From Lentibacillus siamensis (GTDB taxonomy: Bacteria; Bacillota; Bacilli; Bacillales; Amphibacillaceae), in the NCBI RefSeq assembly GCF_039522605.1, contig NZ_BAAADS010000012.1, positions 310,001 through 374,000 of the forward strand: a stretch of DNA of 64,000 bases, given 5' to 3'. Shown here piece by piece: positions 8,542-15,608 of the stretch. The stretch's first letter is position 1, and every line of letters begins with the position of its first letter. The notes below the pieces were generated by a model. The model searched no databases, was not told where the DNA came from, and saw only the letters and a list, made by a program, of their open reading frames with translations. A program made the translations under genes and the position numbers.

Positions 8542-8709
8542 CGACATTTTTCCAACTTCATGAATAATGGTCATGATGGAGAAAAAACCGAAAACGAGTG
8601 CCGATGCCGCAGAAAATCCAAGGGCAAACAGATTTTTGAATTTAAGCTGACGTACAACGGATACAACAGATAAAATGGCAACTGCCAAAAGTGTAATTCC
8701 TAGAACCAT
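8539..8709 (-). CDS. yqgW: DUF2759 small membrane protein
   Basis: A 56-residue protein starting MVLGITLLAVAILSV with two hydrophobic helices (residues about 2-19 and 27-46) and the ...FGFFSIMTIIHE... end that I associate with the DUF2759/YqgW family. ATG 8709 has an AAGGAGG site. The function is unknown. It is convergent with the LTA synthase gene and divergent from yqgX, as in B. subtilis. Confidence 0.75.
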   Translation of the reverse strand: MVLGITLLAVAILSVVSVVRQLKFKNLFALGFSAASALVFGFFSIMTIIHEVGKMS

Positions 8710-8856
8710 TATTAATCCTCCTTGTGAACTTTCAATGTCTGTCACTATTCGAATGAGTTCATATGTATTATTATGTAACTAAGCATTGCTAAATATTAGT
8801 TTATAGTATAAAAACATTTTTGTCGAGTGTAAAACGATTTTTATGGAGGGTATGCT

Positions 8857-9486
8857 ATGGATATCAGACGATTATCACTTGGACCATTGGGAACAAATTG
8901 TTATATTATCTATCATGATACAGAAGCATTGGTGGTTGACCCGGGCGGAGAGGCTGACTCCGTTATTAGCTTTTTAAGGGACAAGCAGATAAGGCCTTTA
9001 GCGATTCTGCTCACTCACGCACATTTTGATCATATTGGCGCCGTTGAATCGCTAAGAAATGCTTACGATATTAACGTTTATATTCATTCGATGGAAGATG
9101 AATGGCTGGGCAATCCAAATCTGAATGGGTCGAAATTATTCATGGGATCTGAAATTTATACCAGAAAAGCTGAAGCTTATTTAGAACCGGGGCATCTTCG
9201 AATTGGTGGATTTTCATTTGAAATATTGCATACGCCAGGTCATTCTCCCGGAAGTGTCAGTTTTGTTTTTCATGATCATCATACTGTAGTTGGCGGCGAT
9301 GTGTTATTCAATCGGGGGATTGGCAGAACGGATTTACCCGGTGGGGATATGGAACAACTGGGAGAGAGTATCAAAAATTTATTATACAATTTGCCTGATA
9401 CGTATAAAGTTCTCCCGGGTCACGGCTCGGAAACAACAATAGGTGATGAAATGCGGCATAATCCATTTTTCCCTTTGGATAGATGA
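8857..9486 (+). CDS. yqgX: MBL-fold metallo-hydrolase (glyoxalase II-like)
   Basis: A 209-residue metallo-beta-lactamase-fold protein. The metal site is complete: THAHFDHIG (residues about 54-62), the HTPGHSPGS block (about 127-135), GGDVLF (Asp near 148), and the terminal PGHG His (about 188). The layout is that of the small YqgX/YcbL glyoxalase II-like group, which hydrolyses thioesters such as lactoyl adducts; the true substrate here is not known. ATG 8857 follows a GGAGGG site. It is a monocistronic gene closed by a strong terminator. Confidence 0.88.
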   Translation: MDIRRLSLGPLGTNCYIIYHDTEALVVDPGGEADSVISFLRDKQIRPLAILLTHAHFDHIGAVESLRNAYDINVYIHSMEDEWLGNPNLNGSKLFMGSEIYTRKAEAYLEPGHLRIGGFSFEILHTPGHSPGSVSFVFHDHHTVVGGDVLFNRGIGRTDLPGGDMEQLGESIKNLLYNLPDTYKVLPGHGSETTIGDEMRHNPFFPLDR

Positions 9487-9548
9487 GTAGCAATACTCGG
9501 GTTTGTGAATCCGGTAAATGAACAAATTTTATAATTTCCTATGCTAAT

Positions 9549-9580
9549 AAAAACCCTTCTTATGTTAAGAAGGGTTTTTA
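9549..9580 (+). terminator. Terminator of yqgX
   Basis: AAAACCCTTCTTA and TAAGAAGGGTTTTTA form a perfect stem with a short TGT loop. Confidence 0.88.
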
Positions 9581-9685
9581 GGGGGATGTGCTCTGTTCTA
9601 AGTTGCTTAGGGATAAAAAGTTAAGCTACGTTTACAACTATAATGGCATACTTAATACATGTCAATAAACATTCTGTGAAAAATG

Positions 9686-9721
9686 AAAAAACCCTGCAAA
9701 AAGATATGTAAGCAGGGTTTC
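9686..9721 (-). terminator. Terminator of yqgY
   Basis: AAACCCTGC pairs with GCAGGGTTT. On the minus strand the stem is followed by TTTTTCATTTTT, directly after the yqgY stop. Confidence 0.8.
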
Positions 9722-9725
9722 GTGA

Positions 9726-9968
9726 TTAATGCCCGAATCCAGGAACCAATATGAATTCTGAATACCAGGTAAAACCAACTAAAAATAATGTACAATAAGC
9801 TCCGAAAAGATACATATACATGCGTTCAGATAATTTCAAGTAGCCTACTGCAAGGAAAAATGCTGTTTGAACAAGGAACAGTAACGACAGGTTTGACATT
9901 TCACCCACATAGAACATTACTGTAAAAATTGCTGTCCAAAAAGCAAGGACACGAAACATCCGATCCAT
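9726..9968 (-). CDS. yqgY: DUF2626 membrane protein
   Basis: An 80-residue protein with three hydrophobic segments. It carries the family-typical start MDRMFRVLAFWTAIFTVMFY and end FILVPGFGH of DUF2626 (YqgY). The function is unknown; members are conserved in Bacillaceae next to yqgX. ATG 9968 has an AGGAGGA site. It has its own terminator, so it is probably monocistronic and separate from comG. Confidence 0.85.
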   Translation of the reverse strand: MDRMFRVLAFWTAIFTVMFYVGEMSNLSLLFLVQTAFFLAVGYLKLSERMYMYLFGAYCTLFLVGFTWYSEFILVPGFGH

Positions 9969-10033
9969 GTTTTCCTCCTCCTTTTGGTAACCTTATCATT
10001 GTTATTATAAACGACCAACTCCATAATGTAAAT

Positions 10034-10064
10034 AAAACTGTTGAAACAACTACTGTTTTTGCGG
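10034..10064 (-). terminator. Probable terminator of the comG operon
   Basis: Read on the minus strand, AAAACAGTAG-TTG-TTTCAAC-AGTTTTAT forms an imperfect hairpin (AAAAC/GTTTT and GTTG/CAAC segments) about 35 bases after comGG. The T-run is weak, so the call is tentative. Confidence 0.4.
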
Positions 10065-10097
10065 GACTTTACTATAGTTTTGTCCATTTGTATTAGT

Positions 10098-10472
10098 TTA
10101 TTCAGGATCTGCAGCTAGTTGATGCGGCAGTGAAATAACTGATTGCCGGTTTGTGGTAATTGTAAAATAAAGATGGTGTTCGTTGGTATCTAATATCTTA
10201 TATTGGATTGCTACGTCACCATAGGGGAAATGATAGGTTACCGGACTTTCGGGCAGATTATGATCCTGCAGGCTTTCGATGAATTGAGCACGACCCATTT
10301 GGAATAACGTTTCAATTTTTAGTTGTTCTGTCTGTCTTTCGGTGATCTGCAGTTCATTCTTGTAAAGCTGGATGCTGGCGGTAACTATAATGATAACAAG
10401 AGCCGTCGTGAACAATACATATGGTAAAATAAACCCATTCCGATCAGTGATAAATTCGAATCGTTTTTTCAT
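10098..10472 (-). CDS. comGG: Competence protein ComGG
   Basis: A 124-residue last product of the comG operon. It has a short basic N-terminus and one hydrophobic helix (residues about 13-33, GFILPYVLFTTALVIIIVTA), then a soluble C-terminal domain: a prepilin-like minor pseudopilin without a strict cleavage motif. Minor pseudopilins ComGD, E, F and G help start assembly of the ComGC fibre that pulls transforming DNA through the wall. Family sequence is very divergent, so the call rests largely on position (seventh gene) and topology. It overlaps comGF by 29 bases, implying translational coupling. Confidence 0.8.
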   Translation of the reverse strand: MKKRFEFITDRNGFILPYVLFTTALVIIIVTASIQLYKNELQITERQTEQLKIETLFQMGRAQFIESLQDHNLPESPVTYHFPYGDVAIQYKILDTNEHHLYFTITTNRQSVISLPHQLAADPE

Positions 10473-10863
10473 ACTGCTCCCCTTGTTTTGTTGTTATTAG
10501 TACATGAACCCCATTGCGGACTTTTTTAAAATTAACATTTTGCACCTCTCTCAAAAAAACTTCATGTCCCTTTCCATCAACCTGCCGGCGGATAAGATCA
10601 TCGTACTTTTCAAACGTTACGATGGAATCATTAAAATGATGCAGACTAATTGCATCAGATTGAATCTTGATGATATCCGTAGAGGCAATGATGTCATCCC
10701 GCAGAAAATAAAAGAACTGCTGGACAGACATTGCATCATAGTTTGTGGTGTAGTTCATTGATTTTGTTAAAAACCCGATTAGAGGCAATGTCAGAAAGAT
10801 AACTGTAATCATAAGCAGTACCGAAATAAAAGTAATCCCTTTTTCATTTCGTTTGGTATCCAT
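10444..10863 (-). CDS. comGF: Competence protein ComGF
   Basis: A 139-residue minor pseudopilin with prepilin-like start NEKGITFISVLLMITVIF. The hydrophobic helix (about 11-30) follows a KG pair, but the Glu at mature position 5 is absent. The rest matches ComGF in layout (YFLRDDIIAS..., HHFNDSIVTFEKYDDLIRRQ). Start choice is uncertain. ATG 10863 overlaps the end of comGE by 20 bases without a clear ribosome site, so reinitiation is likely. In-frame alternatives are ATG 10896 and GTG 10911, the latter abutting an AAAGGA. Confidence 0.82.
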   Translation of the reverse strand: MDTKRNEKGITFISVLLMITVIFLTLPLIGFLTKSMNYTTNYDAMSVQQFFYFLRDDIIASTDIIKIQSDAISLHHFNDSIVTFEKYDDLIRRQVDGKGHEVFLREVQNVNFKKVRNGVHVLITTKQGEQYEKTIRIYH

Positions 10864-11188
10864 ATAAACATGATTGTTGTTGTTTGTTTTTAACATTTTT
10901 CCATTCGGCACATCCTTTCAGCAATGATTCTTCCACGGTAAAATGAATGGCAACCGGTGTATTATCAACATGTACAGTATAAGGTTTTATCGGGTCTGAA
11001 ACATTGTTTTGTAAAGAAAACTGAAGTTCCTCATGTAAACTGTTTAGAATTTCCTGTTTCTGATGAAGGATATCCCGATGAAGCATGATGGTTGTCTTGA
11101 TCGGAATGAACGTTGTAATAACCGTGACAAGAATGGACAGCGCAACCAGCGTTTCAATCAGTGAAAAACCTTTAGTATTCTGCAACAT
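10844..11188 (-). CDS. comGE: Competence protein ComGE
   Basis: A 114-residue minor pseudopilin with a good type IV prepilin leader (MLQNTKGFSLIETLVALSIL, cleavage expected between Gly and Phe, Glu at mature position 5). The soluble part contains two cysteines near the C-terminus (Cys in LKGCAEW and QSCLYGY) that could form a disulphide. ATG 11188 has a GGCAGGTG site lying within the end of comGD; the two genes overlap by 17 bases. ComC would process it and the BdbDC system could oxidise it; neither is in the window. Confidence 0.85.
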   Translation of the reverse strand: MLQNTKGFSLIETLVALSILVTVITTFIPIKTTIMLHRDILHQKQEILNSLHEELQFSLQNNVSDPIKPYTVHVDNTPVAIHFTVEESLLKGCAEWKNVKNKQQQSCLYGYQTK

Positions 11189-11603
11189 AGCACCTGCCTT
11201 TACCAAATGGACATACGACTTTGAACCGATTATGCGACGTATGAATAAAAATGGTGCCGGCTTTATTGATCAGTCCATCATCATTAAATGCGATCTTCTT
11301 TAAAGTTGTATCATTTATTTGCCATCCATCAGGGACTTTTCGTTTCAGGACCACTTCTTTGGCGGTACTTGTGATGGAATAGCTGAAGTTGTTATGAAAA
11401 CTGAGTTTATACGACGATGTTCTTGAACCGTACGAAAGGCTCTGCAAATACAGGATATCCATTTCCATTGTCTTGAAAAACTGTTTTTCAACTTGTGTTT
11501 CAAGTGTTGAAACGTGGATTGGTGCACTCAAAAGCAACAGGATGGAGATAATTGCCAGCACAAACAGAACTTCCAATAATGTGAAGCCATTTTTCTTTTT
11601 CAT
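11172..11603 (-). CDS. comGD: Competence protein ComGD
   Basis: A 143-residue minor pseudopilin with a classical leader (MKKKNGFTLLEVLFVLAIIS, Glu at mature position 5) followed by a beta-rich domain (KEVVLKRKVPDGWQIN). Two cysteines (VVCPFGKGRCYVAEY) lie close to the C-terminus. Its ATG immediately follows the comGC stop (TAAATG), so it is probably translated by coupling. It belongs to the comG DNA-uptake apparatus at the membrane. Confidence 0.88.
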   Translation of the reverse strand: MKKKNGFTLLEVLFVLAIISILLLLSAPIHVSTLETQVEKQFFKTMEMDILYLQSLSYGSRTSSYKLSFHNNFSYSITSTAKEVVLKRKVPDGWQINDTTLKKIAFNDDGLINKAGTIFIHTSHNRFKVVCPFGKGRCYVAEY

Positions 11604-11918
11604 TTAATTTGTAGAGGACTCGTCCTTATTGACTTTACCATCGACTAAAATAAGTGTGGTACCATCTGGACATGTTTTTTGTTCCTCAGTGATATAATCA
11701 CTTTCTAACTCGTTGATCGAAGTTGGGAAGGCATCGTTTTCAATATAATAAGCATCTACTTGTGCCTGTACCAATTCCTCAAGGGCATTACATCCGGTTT
11801 CGTTAACTTCCTTGCTTTTATCGCCTAAATTAGGAACGATCAAAATAATTAGCACCGAAATTATCATCAAAACAATCAGCATCTCGATTAACGTAAATCC
11901 TTTTTGATTTTTAAACAT
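11604..11918 (-). CDS. comGC: Major competence pseudopilin ComGC
   Basis: A 104-residue major pseudopilin. The leader MFKNQKGFTLIEMLIVLMII has the KG/FTLIE cleavage site for prepilin peptidase ComC, with Glu at mature position 5 and a long hydrophobic helix. Two cysteines (Cys in NETGCNALEEL and EEQKTCPDGT) match the intramolecular disulphide pair required for ComGC stability in B. subtilis. It is the building block of the competence pseudopilus. The ribosome site AGGAGAT is good. It lies between comGB and comGD, as in all comG operons. Confidence 0.95.
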   Translation of the reverse strand: MFKNQKGFTLIEMLIVLMIISVLIILIVPNLGDKSKEVNETGCNALEELVQAQVDAYYIENDAFPTSINELESDYITEEQKTCPDGTTLILVDGKVNKDESSTN

Positions 11919-11929
11919 AACATCATCTC

Positions 11930-12985
11930 CTAAATCGTTTTAATAAGTTGAAACATCGGCCACATCAATGTGACATAAATTAAAATAATTAGGCTTGCTA
12001 AAATGAGAAAGAATGCAGGCTGAAGGTACGTTAATATCTTCATGATTTTTCGATTCAGTTCTTCAGTTAAAACCGCTGCATACATTTCCAAATCTTTTTC
12101 CAACGCATTGACGTCCGCATTCTTTTGAAAAATAACGGCAATCTGTTTGTCGATGAGTGGTAAATTTTCCAGCAGATTTGTGATATAGATGCCTTTATTC
12201 AATTCATCGGTCATCAGAGTGGAAAAGTACGACAGAATAGGAAGTTTATTTTGGTTTCGCATGACAGATAATATTTCTTTTATCGACATTCCGGTTTTGA
12301 GTAATGAGCTGAAATGTGTTGCAAAGAGGAAGGAGGTATGCAGCTTTTTGTAATTCCGATAAACAGGAATGGAGCGTTGAATCATGATTTGCTTCTCAAT
12401 ACTGATTTTATGCTTTATACCTTTTGAAAAAAGTATCCCCGCTACAAGGAGAATTCCGAAAATCATCATAAATTTCGTCAATACATCAATGACAATTATT
12501 GATATATATACTGTAGAAGAGCCTCCGGAGTTGTTAAAGAGATCGATAAAAGATGGAAGAACGGATTGTTTAACAAAATAGATCAGCAATCCAAAAACAA
12601 ATAACAGTATGATTGGATAACGGATGGTTTCCTGAAATTTTTTGGTGTAACGGATTCGCTGTTCAAACATTGCATTGCATTTTTCAATACTTTGCCGAAT
12701 ATCACCATTTGCTCTGATGAAGTAAAGATAAGAAGTGATTGCGCGGGAGAACCTTCCAGTATTTTCAAGTGCTTCATCAAACGTCCTGCCGTTTTTCAGC
12801 GAGGTTACGATGGTGGATGCAACTTGATCCAACTGTTTATCCCATTTAATGATTTCAAGTGCTTCCACCAATGTATAGCCGTTATCCAGAAGCCTTACCA
12901 TCCGTTTTAGAAACCGGAGTTGCAGATCGTTCGACATCATTTTTTTATTTGCTAGCCAGATAAACTTCCTTATTGATATATCCAT
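11930..12985 (-). CDS. comGB: Competence pseudopilus membrane platform protein ComGB
   Basis: A 351-residue GspF/PilC-type polytopic platform protein with two F domains (residues about 15-140 and 215-340) and three main membrane segments (about 110-135, 160-185, 325-348). With ATPase ComGA it drives pseudopilus assembly. The start is ambiguous. I chose ATG 12985 because AAGAAGG lies 9 bases before it; the gene then overlaps comGA by 41 bases. A shorter start at the MM pair (12940) has no ribosome site. The frame stays open beyond 12985 inside comGA. Confidence 0.9.
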   Translation of the reverse strand: MDISIRKFIWLANKKMMSNDLQLRFLKRMVRLLDNGYTLVEALEIIKWDKQLDQVASTIVTSLKNGRTFDEALENTGRFSRAITSYLYFIRANGDIRQSIEKCNAMFEQRIRYTKKFQETIRYPIILLFVFGLLIYFVKQSVLPSFIDLFNNSGGSSTVYISIIVIDVLTKFMMIFGILLVAGILFSKGIKHKISIEKQIMIQRSIPVYRNYKKLHTSFLFATHFSSLLKTGMSIKEILSVMRNQNKLPILSYFSTLMTDELNKGIYITNLLENLPLIDKQIAVIFQKNADVNALEKDLEMYAAVLTEELNRKIMKILTYLQPAFFLILASLIILIYVTLMWPMFQLIKTI

Positions 12986-13955
12986 ACGCATATGCCTTCT
13001 TTCGTAAATGGCCAAAGGAATGGAAATTGAGCATTGAATATTCCTCACCAGCCAATTGTTTTTCTAGACGCAAGCCATCCAGCAGTTCCATGATTGCAGC
13101 TCGCCGAGTAATATTATTATTTATGACCACGGGCAAAAGTTGTAATGATGCTATCGCAATAAGTGATTGTTTTAAATCGGACAGTTTCAGACCCATTTCA
13201 AGAAGACGGTGCACGGTCCCTGCTGTGTTTTTTGCATGCAGTGTACTCAGAACAAGATGGCCTGTAAGCGATGCATCAAATGCAAACTCAGCAGTGTAGC
13301 GATCTCTGATTTCTCCGACCATAATAATATCCGGGTCATGCCGCAATGCCGCTTTTAATCCTGTTTGATACGTTATCCCGGCTTTTTCATTTACCTGTAC
13401 CTGCAGTATATCGTGAATGTCTTTTTCGATTGGATCTTCAAGTGTAATCGTCTGGTATGACTTTTCAGCAAGGATTGTCTGCAGGAGAGCATACAGGGTG
13501 GTGGTTTTACCACTCCCGGTGGGACCTGTAAATAAAATGATTCCTGCGCGATTGCTGATCCAATTTTTGATTTTTTTTAACTGGGCTGGAAACAGAAAAA
13601 GCTGCTCAAGTGAAAGGCTGTCTTCCTGCGGGAGTACGCGGATTGCCAAACTTTCCGTATGGTGTACGGGAAGGGTGGACAGACGCAGTGAAAAATGCTG
13701 GTTTAACGTATTATGGATAAGCGTCCCGTTTTGTGGTTTTCGGACTTCACCTATGTCCATTCCTGATGTAAACTTGTAATATGTGAGCAATGATTGGTAT
13801 TGATGGATTGGAATGGTTTTGTGAAGAATTCGTTTTCCCAAAATGCGAAAGTAGATATCGGCTTTGTCTGTGAATGGATAAAAGTGGATATCTGATGCTT
13901 GAAGCTTAATCGCGGATTGCAGAAGTTTTTCCGAAAGTGAGAAAGAAATGTTCAA
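12945..13955 (-). CDS. comGA: Competence traffic ATPase ComGA
   Basis: A 336-residue GspE/PilB-type ATPase that powers the competence pseudopilus. Walker A GPTGSGKTTT, Asp box TLEDPIE, Walker B-like DIIMVGEIRD and the His box (GHLVLSTLH) are all present, and the N-terminal KLQASDIHFYP block matches ComGA. The best start is TTG 13955, 8-10 bases after a perfect AAAGGAGGTG. The ATG lying between them is out of frame and meets TGA after one sense codon. The four-Cys zinc cluster known in B. subtilis ComGA near residue 260 is absent here (LLPVVINNNITRRAAI instead). First gene of comGABCDEFG. Confidence 0.92.
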   Translation of the reverse strand: MNISFSLSEKLLQSAIKLQASDIHFYPFTDKADIYFRILGKRILHKTIPIHQYQSLLTYYKFTSGMDIGEVRKPQNGTLIHNTLNQHFSLRLSTLPVHHTESLAIRVLPQEDSLSLEQLFLFPAQLKKIKNWISNRAGIILFTGPTGSGKTTTLYALLQTILAEKSYQTITLEDPIEKDIHDILQVQVNEKAGITYQTGLKAALRHDPDIIMVGEIRDRYTAEFAFDASLTGHLVLSTLHAKNTAGTVHRLLEMGLKLSDLKQSLIAIASLQLLPVVINNNITRRAAIMELLDGLRLEKQLAGEEYSMLNFHSFGHLRKKAYAYGYINKEVYLASK

Positions 13956-13974
13956 ATCATATTTCACCTCCTTT

Positions 13975-14035
13975 GGAATACTGTATTCGACATAAATTGA
14001 TAAAACCCTTCTTTTTTTCAAAAATTTTTTTGTAA
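13975..14035 (-). promoter_or_regulatory. Candidate ComK-controlled comG promoter region
   Basis: The 90-bp gap between comGA and divergent aroK is strongly A/T-rich. On the minus strand it contains AAAAGAAGGGTTTT and a neighbouring AAAAAAATTTTTG. Both resemble the ComK AT-box AAAA-N5-TTTT but depart by one base of spacing or one residue. Family knowledge predicts ComK boxes here; the match is suggestive only. Confidence 0.35.
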
Positions 14036-14045
14036 GGAGTTTTGG

Positions 14046-14561
14046 ATGATGACCATTTACTTAATCGGCTTTATGGGAAGTGGAAAAAGTACCGTTGGAA
14101 AAGTGTTAGGAGGAAGGATCAGGGGAGGTCATGCTGATACAGACGTTTTCATTGATGCACAGTACGGTACGATTTCAGAAATATTTCGTATTCATGGTGA
14201 GAATACTTTCCGAAAATATGAGTCAGCAGCATTGGAGAACCTTTCTGCTGAACATGAAATCGTGTCAACTGGCGGTGGAATTGTTGAACGACAGAAGAAT
14301 ATTTCCTTGATGAAAGCGAACGGAGTTATTGTGTACTTGCAAACGGCTTTTACTGAAATTCAAAGCCGATTGATGCATGATACAGAAAGACCATTGTGGA
14401 ATACTGATATGGAGAAAAAAGAAAAACTTTTTCGACGCAGAAGCCAGCTGTATCAGGGTTGTGCAGATATTGCCATTCAAACTGATCAAAAAACTCCAGA
14501 CGATATCGCTGGTGAAATCCAGGAAGCAGTTGAAAAGTTTCTTGCAGCGAATAAAGGATGA
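14046..14561 (+). CDS. aroK: Shikimate kinase
   Basis: A 171-residue shikimate kinase: Walker A GSGKST at residues 11-16, DTD (about 36-38, AGHADTDVFID) for Mg/shikimate binding, FRKYE (about 57-61), and STGGGIV (about 75-81), the shikimate-binding Gly-rich loop. It catalyses ATP-dependent 3-phosphorylation of shikimate in aromatic amino-acid synthesis. ATG 14046 follows AAGGAG; an adjacent ATG at 14049 is equally possible. It is divergent from comG and followed by the short yqzE. Confidence 0.93.
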   Translation: MMTIYLIGFMGSGKSTVGKVLGGRIRGGHADTDVFIDAQYGTISEIFRIHGENTFRKYESAALENLSAEHEIVSTGGGIVERQKNISLMKANGVIVYLQTAFTEIQSRLMHDTERPLWNTDMEKKEKLFRRRSQLYQGCADIAIQTDQKTPDDIAGEIQEAVEKFLAANKG

Positions 14562-14612
14562 AGAACGAGCAGATACTATTACTGACAATTTTCAGTTAAA
14601 AGAGGTGCTTTC

Positions 14613-14795
14613 ATGAATAGTAATGAATACATTAAGTTTATGACACAGGAGTTTACCTCATATATTGATTCAACATCTGAGGAGCGGAAATCACGCAAAT
14701 CAAATCGGAAATCGGAACCATCTGCATATTCAAGCAAATGGCTGGGGGTATTGCCGTTTGCTTTAAAATCTGCAATTCGAAAAAACAGCAGTTAA
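14613..14795 (+). CDS. yqzE: YqzE family protein
   Basis: A 60-residue protein matching the YqzE family: MNSNEYIKFMTQEFTSYID, a Lys/Arg/Ser-rich middle (residues 21-38), then a Trp-Leu-Gly hydrophobic C-terminus (SKWLGVLPFALK). The function is unknown. In B. subtilis yqzE lies at the end of the comG region; here it follows aroK on the opposite strand. The ATG has an AAAGAGGTG site. Confidence 0.8.
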   Translation: MNSNEYIKFMTQEFTSYIDSTSEERKSRKSNRKSEPSAYSSKWLGVLPFALKSAIRKNSS

Positions 14796-14830
14796 AAACA
14801 GGCTGATATAACTTACAGCCTGTTTTTTAC
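14795..14830. terminator. Bidirectional terminator between yqzE and yqhG
   Basis: AAAAACAGGCTG and CAGCCTGTTTTTT form the stem, with ATATAACTTA as loop. The A and T runs serve both strands. Confidence 0.88.
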
Positions 14831-14831
14831 T

Positions 14832-15608
14832 TTATTGGGCCAGATATATTAACCCACCGTTAATTGGTTCAAATGTTACATACGGGTCATAGCGGTTTTT
14901 GATTTCTTCGATTTCCTTGTTCATTTCTTGTTCCTTGTCGCCATCATCACTTCGATAAAAATGCTTCAACAAATTTATTTCCTCATTCATTGTTGTAATG
15001 GAGGCATCAGCCCATTCGTGGCTTTGCTCGTTTATATAACCTTCCAGTACATTTTCAATTCGGCGGTAACCACTTTTTAGTTTTATAATTGGCGAAATGG
15101 TATAGCAATAATCGGAAATCGTTGTTTGCAGCGGTATGTTTTTTAGTGTTTCCATCATGTCAAGATGCATAGCGCCATTTATAAGCTGAAGCCCGATTGA
15201 AATCATTTCATCCCTTTTCTGTTTCCCTCTGTAGCTGATTTTAATATTAACCACAAGCCATGGAAACAAGGCAGTTTGCTCTCCGTTCGTGACTTTTTGA
15301 AACAGTTTTGTATATTGTTCATTTTGTTTCAAGTGGTTTGTGATTTGCTGGAGCCTTGGACTTCCAAAATGAATCCATTCGCCTTTTTGATCGCGTTTCG
15401 AATGATTGGTAATAAAGGTAAGTTCCATTGGCTGCCCTGGTTGACCAATTTTTTTGATGTAATGCCAATAAAACGGACGATTCATTAGTGCCCGGTCCAT
15501 TTCCTCCGTCAGCTGGACGTTCAGGATTCCTTCATTATCTGATGAGACTGTACAGTGGTGAGATGTAAAATAATCATGTAAAAAGTTTTGGAGATTTTCA
15601 ATTGCCAT
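14832..15608 (-). CDS. yqhG: YqhG family protein
   Basis: A 258-residue soluble protein matching YqhG of Bacillaceae (MAIENLQNFLHDYFTSHHC..., NRPFYWHYIKKIGQPGQPMEL). No catalytic motif, signal peptide or membrane helix is visible; there is an acidic Glu/Lys-rich helical stretch near the C-terminus (KEQEMNKEIEEIKNRYDP). Its start overlaps the end of the yqhH helicase gene by 11 bases, so the two are co-translated and may act together. The function is unknown. Confidence 0.82.
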   Translation of the reverse strand: MAIENLQNFLHDYFTSHHCTVSSDNEGILNVQLTEEMDRALMNRPFYWHYIKKIGQPGQPMELTFITNHSKRDQKGEWIHFGSPRLQQITNHLKQNEQYTKLFQKVTNGEQTALFPWLVVNIKISYRGKQKRDEMISIGLQLINGAMHLDMMETLKNIPLQTTISDYCYTISPIIKLKSGYRRIENVLEGYINEQSHEWADASITTMNEEINLLKHFYRSDDGDKEQEMNKEIEEIKNRYDPYVTFEPINGGLIYLAQ

